DNA from: a virus
IMG/VR virus record: IMGVR_UViG_3300029882_000009
Coordinates: 1-64,000 of that record
Strand: one strand, 5' to 3'
DNA: 64,000 nt
The position numbers were made by a program, and so were the translations under genes. The notes beneath the pieces were generated by a model. That model was not told where the DNA came from. It was given only the letters and a program-made list of their open reading frames with translations, and did not search any database. This document shows positions 47,401 through 56,708 of this stretch, one piece after another (position 1 is the stretch's first letter; every line of letters starts with the position of its first letter).

Positions 47401-48280
47401 CTGTAGAAATACTATTCAGAGTATTGGCATTACCTAACGATGTAAGAAGTTGTGGTGGTCCATAGGTAATTACTTCATTAAGCGACTGACCCAAAACCGT
47501 AACCTGATTATTAAATGTAAATATACGATTGCTTGGTCTTATAGTCATTGTTATGGTTCCGTCAGGGAACACGAAAGAAACAAGACTATCATCCGGCGGA
47601 GAAGTGGCGTCAGGCCAGCCAACTAAGGCAGGAGCGCCGGAAGCAGCACTGCCAACTCTTGGCCTCGTCGCTAATGCTCCCGTATAGTTGAACCACACGA
47701 AATATAGTACAAGGTTGAATATATCTGCAAAGGCATCAGCAACAGACATTCCTGGAAACTGCACAAATGGAACAACGTAGTCCAGCGGAAACAGATTGGT
47801 GTTTGCGCTCTTCGCATATTGAAATAACATGTCCGAAGCTATCAAATTTGCTTGTTGATTGTACCAAGGGTTAGTTGTGACGTTCTTGGTCAACAATGGA
47901 TACATGGGATCGAAAACTATGACAGAAAATAGATCAGAACTTAAACGTCTATATTCCCAATCTGTTTCGGTAATCGAACCAAAGAAAATTGGGTAATAAT
48001 AATCGGTTTCGGTTGATGGATCATAAAATCCAATTTCAAGACTAATTATGCGACCTTCAACAAAAACATTCGCAGCGGTAGTTGATCCATAAGTGTCAAA
48101 ATATCCGTTCGCGTTTGTGAGTGTTAATGTAAGTTTATGAGATTCAAGTACATCAGTATGATCAGTTTCATATCTTTGTACATATGAACTAACATCCATA
48201 AACGTGGTGACGCCATCAGCCTCCAATGCAAGGCAGCGAATAATTCCATGTCGGGTTGTATTTAATAAGTTGTATGTCAT
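44474..48280 (-). CDS. large tail-tip protein (FN3, malectin-like and LamG domains)
   Basis: 1268 residues. N-terminal half resembles phage tail-tip/baseplate proteins with many beta strands. FN3 domain near 620-705 (DLAWTVDAHGATSYSLYRGL ... YYYYIVPYYG). Malectin-like part near 745-900 (YPDGETFDLTYLTV, GFRVFNIIFNNGFIDENFD, AMISAIEVYD). LamG-like end near 1090-1260 (FTIEFLCNLPS, LAVYLNGVLIQ). Three sugar/protein-binding modules suggest a multi-ligand host-recognition protein. Lies between the tape-measure-associated protein and the fibre gene. Confidence 0.7.
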   Translation of the reverse strand: MTYNLLNTTRHGIIRCLALEADGVTTFMDVSSYVQRYETDHTDVLESHKLTLTLTNANGYFDTYGSTTAANVFVEGRIISLEIGFYDPSTETDYYYPIFFGSITETDWEYRRLSSDLFSVIVFDPMYPLLTKNVTTNPWYNQQANLIASDMLFQYAKSANTNLFPLDYVVPFVQFPGMSVADAFADIFNLVLYFVWFNYTGALATRPRVGSAASGAPALVGWPDATSPPDDSLVSFVFPDGTITMTIRPSNRIFTFNNQVTVLGQSLNEVITYGPPQLLTSLGNANTLNSISTGKGASYLVPLTQNSQSQNLLTATGVYAVVYCPNFHNSSGGDVSGSPDNLKTLCADPTAITPDGTPVPMGPWESNGHNNDTGPYPGVIATDDNGHDMGMLFLLVAALSPATGLTVWQDLPFFGYANSDNNGWDFDIDIYGQPVASTNATLTKITDYNSISFSLATAIDVFGDHRTYQVLNPEDSTSLQPLGMGTPVEVYVNLSSLPSPTTLSSNVSPVATTIPPTPQTIQVVSASGYTTPGSPPSIATMNVIAIGTGKTREYAIIRKITGTTFALQNSLQYSHLAGEEVTPMTLVISADGLYISQLAQIAYEQGQIVFYDMTYKDYGSDNPPPVILSLTSQPSGGVDLAWTVDAHGATSYSLYRGLTSGGETLLVSGLTGTAYSDTGLINGTPYYYYIVPYYGAIAGTASNEVEGIPDAPAFPNNQPPGYTSSGGTSKTVEEAGYPDGETFDLTYLTVPAPQEIFQTSRYTTTNATGDSFTYTIGGLQFGRGYTVILSYGDPTIVPPNTIPPAAPNLPTSGPGFRVFNIIFNNGFIDENFDTWANANGSLVASTKTYEGIGCDASGNIIITFQNVSPPSGTPSGQQYGNAMISAIEVYDPQGIEATGAVINCGDTEITPTPPTVDVTGAYSPNQLLYGIKNEEINNPLLGTLDQCTETGQWFMNMNAWQRNPVYQKTASIPIIEPGQIIKYFNPRVGVQGSDQWSYVQRIVRVGERQDVKTATMYDEYTGFLLFSQERGGFTQQQLNSKPLALWPLSDAVNDETAQNLIIGSTYTGAYTGVVISGSSLCADQPFGMQSGSSTTPGIQTTVQPESLPQFTIEFLCNLPSIDNGLGFAGTTTQWSSLTSGIMFNCNTDTANAIYGVPTELIIGMAFTGGTYTTSYTPRPFNTLAHIVMTWDGVNLAVYLNGVLIQSFIPSGTPLVGSNLFSLGYVQGSGGGYPTADGFTDSQYNNLAIYNYPLSAGAILNHYNAIAVT

Positions 48281-48289
48281 TATGTTGCG

Positions 48290-48664
48290 TTACGGCATTG
48301 ATACGACTTGCATTTTTAAGGTTACATTCATCAATGCGTCCAAACTGCCCTTTAATTGTCCATCAGCAGGTTTTAGATCCATGCAAAATACGGTGTAGGA
48401 AGTTGGCGGGTCATTCCAGTCGGTGAACACTAAATTCTTTACAAGAGCTACCTTACCTACCAGAACATTATATATAGCCGTTGGTATGGTAGGCCACATC
48501 AATTCTATGGTTTGATCTGAAACTATCACTCCATAGGTTGTGATAACACCGCCTTGAAGTGTAGGTTCGTATGTGGCTGACACAGGCTGGTATGGAACCT
48601 GTTTAGGAGCGTTAAAAGGAAAGGTGTATCCATCCAATGTGCATGTTGTTTGGTTCGTCATCAC
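48290..48664 (-). CDS. distal tail-like protein
   Basis: 124 residues. ATGATG start, overlapping the tape-measure stop. Beta-rich (QTIELMWPTIPTAIYNVLVG, TSYTVFCMDLKP). Positioned just after the tape measure, where the distal tail/adaptor protein is usually found; too short for a full Dit. Function is inferred from position. Confidence 0.55.
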   Translation of the reverse strand: MMTNQTTCTLDGYTFPFNAPKQVPYQPVSATYEPTLQGGVITTYGVIVSDQTIELMWPTIPTAIYNVLVGKVALVKNLVFTDWNDPPTSYTVFCMDLKPADGQLKGSLDALMNVTLKMQVVSMP

Positions 48665-51600
48665 GAAGTTCCTCTACGGGCGTTATCAATGGTCAACAGA
48701 TGACCCAGCGCCTCAGAAGTATCATTAACTATATGAGAATGAATAGCTGAAGGATCTGGATTGCCATTCACTGTAATATGATTAACAATTGTATGGTTTG
48801 CGGGGGTTGGCGCTGGGCCGGATTCCATACTGTGAACGCCAGCAGCGCCCATACTTGTAGTCCCCAATAGCGCACGTAGTCCGTCCTGCCCTGTATACTG
48901 ACCTTTAGCTATAGGACTATAATCCGTAAACACATCTTGGAAATCTTGTTTTTGTGTAACATCCCCAACGGCATATTTAGAAGGTCCACCATTGCCAAAA
49001 GCCCCAAACATCTGTGCTACAGACATTGCAAGACCGACATATCCCAGTGCCGTACTTAATCCTGCCATACCAGTTGATGCTGTTTTGGCTGCAGTCGCCG
49101 CTGCAGTCGCCCCGGACGCACCTATACTAGCTGCAGCCGCCCCAGCCGTGGCCGCCGAGGCGGCTGCAGCCGCCCCAGCACTGGCTGTTGCTGCAGTTGT
49201 GGCGGCAGAGACAGCAGCACCGGCTACAGGACCTAATGTAGCAGCGGCTACTGCAGCACTCGCAGCATTGGCTGCAGCCATACCTTGCGATGCTGCAGTT
49301 ATGACTGTTGATGCTTTTGGCATTAACGACATTACACTTTGAGCAACTTTTAAACCAGATTGGACTTTACTTAAAGTTTTTTCTACAGGGGTTGTTGCGT
49401 CACCTTTCAATCCTAAAGCCGCTGCTCCTGCCGTAACCGCATTCGCATCCGCTGTAGTTTGAGAAACAGAGCCTTGCGGAGAATTAGCTGCATCCGATAT
49501 ACTGTTGAATGCACTAATATCACCAGATACATTACCAAGTCCTTGTGTGGCTCCAATTGCACTGGATGTGCCTTTTCCATTCCCGCCGCTACTTCCACCA
49601 TCACCACCCACCTGTTGCGTAGCGATCACGTGATCAACTGCTTTCTGTGTCTCGGTTAAAGGATCTGGGGGTGCTTGGGGTGTAGTAGATCCAGATGATT
49701 TCCCAACACCAGTTAAGGCCGCAACTAGTTCTGGGAATCTGGTGTTAATTATTGCAGACAAACCATTCAATGCTGGTACTACAATATTACCTACTTGAGC
49801 ATATTTATCAACCCATGCCTTAGCGTCATCCGCAGCTTTTTTAGTAGCATCTTCTTTCGGATTTTTACCTTTTAGCTCAACCGACAAAACTTCCTTTTTA
49901 ACGAAATCGGTCAGCGACTTCTTCTCGTATTCTTTAAGAATATCCTCTCCAGCCTTACGAATATTCTCAGATCGATTACCTTTACTGGTGAGTACATCAA
50001 ATGCTTTTTCGAAATATCCTCCAATTGTATCAGCAGTCTTTTTCGCATCCTCTTGTGTAGAGGCGAGTTGTTGTTTGGTCGCAGTCGCTATATCTGATGC
50101 AACAGTCTTTGCCTCCTCCGGCGAAAGAGAAGCACCCTGTAACGTCTTCAAATCAGAGATATAGCTCTCAAGAGAGAGATGGCCTTCCTTAACAGCATCT
50201 TGCCAGCCAGAAATCATATCTGTGGCATCTTGCCAATCTGCGGAGCGTAGAGTTTCGGCAATAGGGGCCATTTTCTCATTGAATTGTTCAGATGTTATAG
50301 TGCCAGCATCTAGTTCCGCACGTAGATCATGTATGTCTTTTATAAACCCATTACGTAAATTATCCCGACTTGCTGCGCCCAAAGCGAACAATGCCTGAGT
50401 CTGGCGATCTGTGGCTGCTATCGTTGTATCTAAATCTTCTGATTTGGCAGCATTTGTAGCAGCCGTGACATACCGTTGTACATCAACAGCCGATTGTGGT
50501 TTTTGTTTTGGATCAGTGGGATGCAAATATAGTTGCGCCTGATCTTGAATGGCCTGTAACTTATCTGACAAGTCTGTTTTGCCCGTAGCGGACGCAGTCG
50601 CATCATGAAGTGAGCGACTAGCTTCCACATATGCTCGTGCAGCCTCAGCAGTGTCTTTAGCAGTTTGTTTTAATGTTTCAGCATGTTTTTTTGCAAATTC
50701 ATCTAGAGAATCCCCAAAACTATGCTCACCATTTTCAGCCTCTCTAAGTGCAGCGGTTAATTCTTTAAGTTTGTCTTTTGCTGCTTCGTAAGCATGTTCT
50801 TGGTCTTGAGTTGCACCCTTACCATGCTTCATTTTTTCAGGGTCAGAAAGTATACTTATATGTTCTTTCATCTCCTTAACAGTACTTATCGCTACTTTCA
50901 TCTTCTCATTAAGAAGTGCGAATGCGTTTACATCCGCGTCAATAGGTTTATGTGTTTCGCGAAGATGATTTTCCCATGCGGTTGTAGCAGCGTCCAGTGC
51001 GTCAATCTTTGACTGGTATATTTCACTTTCTGTTTGATTTTCAGATAATAAATCTGCCGCTGAAGAAGATTTTATACCCTTACCTGAAGTACTACCATCA
51101 CTCACACCTTTTTTACTATTATCAGGAGCGCGAAGAGGACGGTTTGGATCAAAATCATTAATATTATAATGATCCATAATTTTTCGTGCCGCAGTTTCAG
51201 CTTGATCATAGCGACCACGCAAATCTGCTCTAGGCTGTTGTACATTAGCCGCATTGTTACCTGGGGTATGATTAGGGTTCCAAATCTTAAATAGTTGATT
51301 ATAGTATGATGCTGCCGCTGTTGCAGGGTTTGTCATGCTAGAAACAGGACCCCATTTGTCTGTCTCTCCCTGTCTCTGCTGGAATACCCCTATACTATCA
51401 TGATCGTTGTGTTTCCCAAGATCTGGAAGATTTTTCAAACCACTTTCTACGATACCTGTTTCAACAGCCGATAGAATCTGGCTTTGTGATGCACCCATCT
51501 TCTGGCCCACTTCAATGATAGTTCGCGCAATTGCCCCGGACGAATTGGGGTTGGTTGCGTCCATTGCCGCATCTGTTCTTGATTGATTATAATTTTGTGT

Positions 51601-54600
51601 TAAGCCTGATTGTATTGTGCCCAAATTACGTAATTGTGCTGCCACATCAGACAATTCTTGAGGGGTTCCATGATGAAGAACTGAAGTTTTTAAACCATTT
51701 ACATCACCACTGCCAAATAATCCATTACCCTCATACTGAGAAGTGTATGGGTTACTCATATCTTCTGGATTGTTGGGATCTGCATCTCTAAACTGCCACC
51801 CTTTCAACCACGGCAATGCGTTACCATTAGGATTTTCTGTGGGCACCATACCGGTCTTGAGAGACCACTGTAATCTTTTGATATCCGTAGCATTGTCGTC
51901 TCTTTGTTCTGCCGTACCTTGAGCAGTTACCAGATCTGTTTTTTCGAGGGCATCTTGAGCCGCTGCGGTCATATCTCGAAGATTGTTCGCTGCAGTAGCC
52001 GCGTTGTTGCCCATAACTAAGATAGCATTACCTTGAGCATCGTAGCCGCTAACCAAATCAGGAGATAGCAATGATATTTTATTCTGAATATCGTGAATTT
52101 CATCTAATTGCTCTTTTGTTTTTGGCCCTTTATTGTCATTCAGGTCAGCGAGTTGTTTAAGCAGGGCCAATGTAGCTTGTGCATGTTCTTGCCCTGCTCG
52201 TGCAGCTTTCAAATGGGCGTCTTGCTCATCCAGCAAATCCTGATTAGTTTTTGTGTGACTATCACCTAATTTATCGTATAGATAAATGAGACCGGCTATT
52301 ACTGCTACCAAAGCAGTTATTGCCCAAACTACAGGGCCACCGAACACTTCTGATAGAGCAATACCTCCAGCAGCCAACTCTCCTGTTTCCGTTGTAACTA
52401 CTGATAGTGGAAGTGCCCAAGACTTAAACGCTGCACCTATACGCATTCCATAACCAACAATTGTGAATAGGGCACCAATCAACACAGCACTAACCGCAGC
52501 AAATGTGGTTGTTTTAACAATAGCACCTTCCATTGCAGGTGACATACCGTTAAAAGTAGTAATAGCCCCCTCAATTGTTGTCATTAATTTAATGACTGTA
52601 GGTTTTAATATAGACTCGGCATCTGAAGCGAATGAGGCCACTGAAGCATTAAAATGTTTCTGAGTTTGTTCCAAACTCGTATTCATCATGTCGCTGGCTT
52701 TTGTTGTACTTCCGGCTGAGTTGGAAATATCATTAAGTGTTTTGGCAAATCGAACGCCGCCATCATTCAGCAATGAAAAGACAGCTTGATTCTTACGCAT
52801 ATCAGGAAACAGCTTATCGAGCATGTCTGATTTGCCACCGGTTGCCTTTTCAAGTTCCTGTATTGTCTCTTCAAAACCAAACTTTCGAATATGCTCGGAA
52901 CCTTCACCCAAAGCCAGCCAGCTAAGATGCAACTTATCTGCTTCTTTGCGCATAGCAACCGTTGGGTTGATAAGGCCGTTCATGAAGTTTTTAAGATACG
53001 TAGATGCAGTTGCAGCATTCTTAGTTGTCTGAGTCATGTTGGCGAGCGCAGCAGAATATTCCTGCACACTCATACCAGCATTCTTCGCCATCTCCATGCC
53101 GTTTGCGAACGCCGGGACCATTTCCTTACCGGGTTGTAGTGAATCGGTAACGGCACGTGTATAAATGTCTGTAACTTCCGCAGCGTCAGAAGCATGGAGT
53201 CTAAAGGCAATTAATGTTTTGGTTAATAGTTCAGTACTATCACCCATTTCTGCTTCATTACCTTTAGCAAAATTGGCTGCATTAGCAAGAACTTTCATTC
53301 CCTCAGCGCCCTTAAATCCAGCACTTTCAACAGGGTATAGTGCTTGCGCTACAGCATCAGGCATCTGATCATAAGCTTTGGCAACAGCAATTACTTCCTT
53401 ACGTATTTGTTCGTATGGTCTAGTATCACCGGCAGTTGCCTGGATACGCTTAATCATATCTTCGGTCTGCATACCATTTTTTACAAGCTCACCAATACCA
53501 TATAGAGCAACACCACCAGCAGCCGCAAGTGCAAACCCGGCACTCGCCATCATATAGGATTGACCCATAAGATCACGCGAACCAGAACCTGTAAATTGAG
53601 AAGATTGTTTTGCTCGTGCTTTTATGGCTTCGGGAGATTGTAGGTAGTCAATCTTACCTTGTTTTGAAGCAGCAGCCAACATAGCATCTGCTTCATTCTC
53701 GGCCCTTTCAACACTCCCAGCTTTATTAACGGCTGTTTTAATAGCCTCAGAACGTTGATATTGTTCAACAGAAAGGGCTAAGGCTGCGGACTTTTCTGCC
53801 TCACTCTGCCTAAACGCTTTTTCATCTTCTTTATATCCAAAATTAGCGAGTAAGACTCGTTGTTTTTCTAAATCTTTTTCTTCTTTTATTACTATACGTG
53901 CTAACGCTAATTTGTCAGCTTCAGCTGCACCAAACATATCCTTTTCGTATTTGTATAGTACTGCTTCTGCCGCAGCAACTTCCTTTTCCATTTCTATGCG
54001 TTCTGCAGCAAGTGTTTTGGCGCTGGCAAGTTTCTCTATCTCGCCTTCTTTAAATTCTTGGACTTCGTCAGCAGCCGCTTCCCTGGCCACTGTTGTTCCA
54101 AGGCCACGCCGTGTGTTCAAGAGTCTTTGATATTCAACACTATCTGCTACCGCTCTATTTTCGGCGGCTAGCTCTGCCTCTAAAGCGTTTAACCTACCAG
54201 TTAAATATTGGTCGTATTCTATAGCACTAAGTCTATTGCCTTCAAATGCTTTAGCACGAGCCGCGTCTAGATTTACTATGCGACCACCAGCACCACCTGC
54301 AGCCGTTCTTCCACGTCCACCACCGCCGCCTCCTCCGCCAGTATTGCCAGCAGCTCTATTAGCGTTATTTATAGCATCAGTTACACGACCGAGAACGCCC
54401 AAATCTGTTGCTAGACCGCGAATTTCTGTTCGTGCTATACCAGCAGATGTACGAACGCCATTTAACCAGGTAGTTGTAGTTTCTAGTTTTGGATTTAGAG
54501 TGTCTGAGGCTGCTGTGAGACCGTTGAAAGACCCGGAGAGTAGATCTATTTTGCCAACAAGGGAATCAATGCGTCTATTGAGTGCAGTGATAGGGCCGCC

Positions 54601-54744
54601 GAGGGATTTTTGAACACGCTCACCAATTGCTTCTACAGTTTTGGCATAACCATCCAGGCGGCGTTCGGCATCCATCAGGGCTCTATCAAGCCCTGTTAGA
54701 TCACCGCCGAGCGCTACTGTGGGATTTGCAATTTCTTCTGACAT
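48661..54744 (-). CDS. tape measure protein with transglycosylase domain
   Basis: 2027 residues. N-terminal coiled coil (about 10-350), TP901-like conserved part near 400-640 (VAKAYDQMPDAVAQALYPVE, KNAGMSVQEYSAALANMTQ), hydrophobic segments near 740-760 and 795-815, and a lytic-transglycosylase-like domain near 1088-1190 (SAVETGIVESGLKNLPDLGK, then DSIGVFQQRQG and WGPV). A further coil and an Ala-rich segment at about 1800-1920 end it. It sets tail length and helps DNA cross the wall. At about 1.5 angstrom per residue a tail near 300 nm would result (inference). Confidence 0.92.
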   Translation of the reverse strand: MSEEIANPTVALGGDLTGLDRALMDAERRLDGYAKTVEAIGERVQKSLGGPITALNRRIDSLVGKIDLLSGSFNGLTAASDTLNPKLETTTTWLNGVRTSAGIARTEIRGLATDLGVLGRVTDAINNANRAAGNTGGGGGGGGRGRTAAGGAGGRIVNLDAARAKAFEGNRLSAIEYDQYLTGRLNALEAELAAENRAVADSVEYQRLLNTRRGLGTTVAREAAADEVQEFKEGEIEKLASAKTLAAERIEMEKEVAAAEAVLYKYEKDMFGAAEADKLALARIVIKEEKDLEKQRVLLANFGYKEDEKAFRQSEAEKSAALALSVEQYQRSEAIKTAVNKAGSVERAENEADAMLAAASKQGKIDYLQSPEAIKARAKQSSQFTGSGSRDLMGQSYMMASAGFALAAAGGVALYGIGELVKNGMQTEDMIKRIQATAGDTRPYEQIRKEVIAVAKAYDQMPDAVAQALYPVESAGFKGAEGMKVLANAANFAKGNEAEMGDSTELLTKTLIAFRLHASDAAEVTDIYTRAVTDSLQPGKEMVPAFANGMEMAKNAGMSVQEYSAALANMTQTTKNAATASTYLKNFMNGLINPTVAMRKEADKLHLSWLALGEGSEHIRKFGFEETIQELEKATGGKSDMLDKLFPDMRKNQAVFSLLNDGGVRFAKTLNDISNSAGSTTKASDMMNTSLEQTQKHFNASVASFASDAESILKPTVIKLMTTIEGAITTFNGMSPAMEGAIVKTTTFAAVSAVLIGALFTIVGYGMRIGAAFKSWALPLSVVTTETGELAAGGIALSEVFGGPVVWAITALVAVIAGLIYLYDKLGDSHTKTNQDLLDEQDAHLKAARAGQEHAQATLALLKQLADLNDNKGPKTKEQLDEIHDIQNKISLLSPDLVSGYDAQGNAILVMGNNAATAANNLRDMTAAAQDALEKTDLVTAQGTAEQRDDNATDIKRLQWSLKTGMVPTENPNGNALPWLKGWQFRDADPNNPEDMSNPYTSQYEGNGLFGSGDVNGLKTSVLHHGTPQELSDVAAQLRNLGTIQSGLTQNYNQSRTDAAMDATNPNSSGAIARTIIEVGQKMGASQSQILSAVETGIVESGLKNLPDLGKHNDHDSIGVFQQRQGETDKWGPVSSMTNPATAAASYYNQLFKIWNPNHTPGNNAANVQQPRADLRGRYDQAETAARKIMDHYNINDFDPNRPLRAPDNSKKGVSDGSTSGKGIKSSSAADLLSENQTESEIYQSKIDALDAATTAWENHLRETHKPIDADVNAFALLNEKMKVAISTVKEMKEHISILSDPEKMKHGKGATQDQEHAYEAAKDKLKELTAALREAENGEHSFGDSLDEFAKKHAETLKQTAKDTAEAARAYVEASRSLHDATASATGKTDLSDKLQAIQDQAQLYLHPTDPKQKPQSAVDVQRYVTAATNAAKSEDLDTTIAATDRQTQALFALGAASRDNLRNGFIKDIHDLRAELDAGTITSEQFNEKMAPIAETLRSADWQDATDMISGWQDAVKEGHLSLESYISDLKTLQGASLSPEEAKTVASDIATATKQQLASTQEDAKKTADTIGGYFEKAFDVLTSKGNRSENIRKAGEDILKEYEKKSLTDFVKKEVLSVELKGKNPKEDATKKAADDAKAWVDKYAQVGNIVVPALNGLSAIINTRFPELVAALTGVGKSSGSTTPQAPPDPLTETQKAVDHVIATQQVGGDGGSSGGNGKGTSSAIGATQGLGNVSGDISAFNSISDAANSPQGSVSQTTADANAVTAGAAALGLKGDATTPVEKTLSKVQSGLKVAQSVMSLMPKASTVITAASQGMAAANAASAAVAAATLGPVAGAAVSAATTAATASAGAAAAASAATAGAAAASIGASGATAAATAAKTASTGMAGLSTALGYVGLAMSVAQMFGAFGNGGPSKYAVGDVTQKQDFQDVFTDYSPIAKGQYTGQDGLRALLGTTSMGAAGVHSMESGPAPTPANHTIVNHITVNGNPDPSAIHSHIVNDTSEALGHLLTIDNARRGTS

Positions 54745-54767
54745 TATACTTTGTCTTTATATTTTAA

Positions 54768-54923
54768 CTATCGAAAGAACGTATCGAAAGACTCACCACT
54801 TAATTGAGGAGTCTCTTCACTTTCACGGCGAATCTTATCGGGATCACCACCGGATTCGCGAATTTTTTGGTCTATCAATTGCTCCAAATATAATTGAATT
54901 TGAAGTCTTGTCATTGATGACAT
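54768..54923 (-). CDS. small second tail-assembly-chaperone ORF
   Basis: 51 residues (MSSMTRLQIQLYLEQLIDQK...). Its ATG overlaps the TAA of the chaperone gene (TAATG) and it lies just before the tape measure, the classic place of the lambda G-T-type second frame. No slippery heptamer is obvious near the overlap, so coupled re-initiation is the simplest reading. Missed easily because of length. Confidence 0.6.
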   Translation of the reverse strand: MSSMTRLQIQLYLEQLIDQKIRESGGDPDKIRRESEETPQLSGESFDTFFR

Positions 54924-55435
54924 TATATATTCTTTAGTGAATCTATATTCTCTTCCGAAGATTGAATAGACAAAGGCTCGGTCAAGTTTGTTAGCGCTGT
55001 CTGGTCGCCGAATATCCCCGTCAGCGCTTCGAAGTTTTTTATGATAAGTGGTATATCTTCAGCTTCGATTATTAGACGTAGAGCTTCGAGACGTTTGTGA
55101 ATACGAAGATTGTCAGAAACCCAAGACTCGGGTTGTCGCAATGACGCTGCGATAATTACAGTAGCGTTCGGAAGTAGCACTTTGAGAATTTGAGGGACGA
55201 TAGGAATCATGAGCGCTGAGGAAAATATGGGACGCTCTTCAGGAGGGAGTTGAAAATGTGCGACGGAATCAATGATAGATACGACCGACGACAAAGCATC
55301 AGTCACTTTCATTAGAGCACCATCTGGCATAGGAAATATTTCGTAGTCCGTTCCATTGTTTGAAAACGGTTTTGGTGTAGGATTGAGAATCTCTTCAGGA
55401 GTCTTCTCAGCAACAATACTCTTCTTGGCAGCCAT
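54923..55435 (-). CDS. tail assembly chaperone
   Basis: 170 residues. Helical, with PTPKPFSNNGTDYEIFPMPDG near the start. Position between tail tube and tape measure, size and the overlapping small frame identify the G-like chaperone that binds the tape measure. The sequence itself shows no signature I can name. Confidence 0.65.
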   Translation of the reverse strand: MAAKKSIVAEKTPEEILNPTPKPFSNNGTDYEIFPMPDGALMKVTDALSSVVSIIDSVAHFQLPPEERPIFSSALMIPIVPQILKVLLPNATVIIAASLRQPESWVSDNLRIHKRLEALRLIIEAEDIPLIIKNFEALTGIFGDQTALTNLTEPLSIQSSEENIDSLKNI

Positions 55436-55495
55436 TTTTCTTCCTTAATTGGGGTAGTGATTATCAACTCATGTGCCAATAATCGTAATATGATA

Positions 55496-55523
55496 GAGGA
55501 GGAGGAATTACAAACTCCTCCTC
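55496..55523 (-). terminator. hairpin after the tail tube gene
   Basis: On the minus strand GAGGAGGA pairs with TCCTCCTC around an 8-base loop, 18 bases after the tube gene stop, with no T tract. Probably an attenuator or mRNA-end stabiliser that raises tube protein over the chaperone. Confidence 0.4.
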
Positions 55524-55541
55524 ACATTGAACCGTAATTCG

Positions 55542-56129
55542 TTAGGAGTGGAAGCCAGGTACAGCGCCATTTGCGAAGAAGCGCTCTGCTATTCCACCGA
55601 TTTGACCGTCTTGGCGGACGTAGGTGTAATCCCATAGGGCGAGAAGATCAACATCGATATCGGTAACAGCATCTCGTGTCAAATTGAAACCAATGTTGCC
55701 ATCCATCTTCATCTTCGGGAACACATAAAGTTCCTGGGGATTACCGTTGGTGGATACGCCGACAACTGTCACATAACCAGAACGGTCACTAAGATTTTCG
55801 GTATAATACTGGGTTTCTGGGCCGAACGAATCCGCAAGGTCAAGAATGAAAGTGCCACCAAGAAGAAGCTGCCAGTAACGAAGATCAGCCTTTGCGTTAC
55901 TGATTTTGCACTTGGTTTCACGATCAGTCTCAAAAGCATCAAGTTGGTGTACGCTTTCTCCGCCAGTAACACGCGCAGACTTTGAAGTCTTCGTCATGTT
56001 CATCTCTTTGAGAGCATAAAGGTTACACGCAACATTGGAAGGGAATGGGTAGCTAGACCCAGCCGACCATGGATAGATTATAAGCGCCTGTACGCCTACA
56101 CGCGCTGGTTGTACTGTAGGTAGTGCCAT
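55542..56129 (-). CDS. major tail tube protein
   Basis: 195 residues, good ribosome site AAGGAAAA. Beta-rich with NMTKTSKSARVTGGES and FPKMKMDGNIGFNLTRDAVTD, an order like siphovirus tube proteins (N-terminal beta, long helix, closing strands). Upstream of the chaperone and downstream of the tail terminator, which fixes its identity by synteny. Possible downstream hairpin supports high expression. Confidence 0.75.
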   Translation of the reverse strand: MALPTVQPARVGVQALIIYPWSAGSSYPFPSNVACNLYALKEMNMTKTSKSARVTGGESVHQLDAFETDRETKCKISNAKADLRYWQLLLGGTFILDLADSFGPETQYYTENLSDRSGYVTVVGVSTNGNPQELYVFPKMKMDGNIGFNLTRDAVTDIDVDLLALWDYTYVRQDGQIGGIAERFFANGAVPGFHS

Positions 56130-56211
56130 AGTATATTTTCCTTATTTCTGTTTACTGCACATTCGCTATATTCGCGAAATAATTAAATATACAAATACAG
56201 ATCAAAACAGA

Positions 56212-56703
56212 TCAATATCCAATCCGATTCATCATGACTTTGTAAGTCGATCCCCAACGTTCATAGGTCGGATCGGTTGTTGGCAAATAACCAGTTGGCG
56301 CAGATTGATGAAAAACATCACATCTGTAATTGGCCGATACATTCTGACCTTTGATGCCACTAAACCCTACCAATGGATTTCCAAGCAAAATGTCTTGTAT
56401 TCGAACCTGTATAGCTCTTAGTGTTCCTAAAGCGTCTTCGTCAATATTAGGGTTGCTACGGGTCACTATCTCTAACTTAAAACGCCCCCAAAAAAAGATT
56501 GCAAGAGTATTATCCCCATAACTTTCTTGGTTATCTTCATACCCATAAACAATTATGGAAGGGTACGAAGCATTTTTTCGCTCTCTTGGCGAAGTCACAG
56601 ATACAGCACTTAATCCCGCAGCTTGGAAAAGACTTAATATAATCGCATCATTCACCAAAAGACTTCGAATGAATATGATTAAATCGTCCAATTTACATTC
56701 CAA
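56212..56703 (-). CDS. tail terminator-like protein
   Basis: 163 residues. An N-terminal helix (LDDLIIFIRSLLVNDAIILS) then strands (YPSIIVYGYEDNQESYGDN, FKLEIVTRSN) follow the tail-completion/terminator (DUF3168-like) order, and the place between the HK97-gp10-like gene and the tube fits. It would cap the tail tube. Confidence 0.65.
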   Translation of the reverse strand: MECKLDDLIIFIRSLLVNDAIILSLFQAAGLSAVSVTSPRERKNASYPSIIVYGYEDNQESYGDNTLAIFFWGRFKLEIVTRSNPNIDEDALGTLRAIQVRIQDILLGNPLVGFSGIKGQNVSANYRCDVFHQSAPTGYLPTTDPTYERWGSTYKVMMNRIGY

Positions 56704-56708
56704 TTCTT

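Noticed and set aside
49000-49342. Ala-rich plus-strand frame in the tape measure gene
   Set aside because: Composition is the mirror of the Ala-rich tape-measure segment (GCN/NGC codons); no promoter or ribosome site.
54768-55435. Programmed -1 frameshift in the tail chaperone
   Set aside because: No slippery heptamer near the overlap; TAATG coupling explains expression. A search of homologs would settle it.
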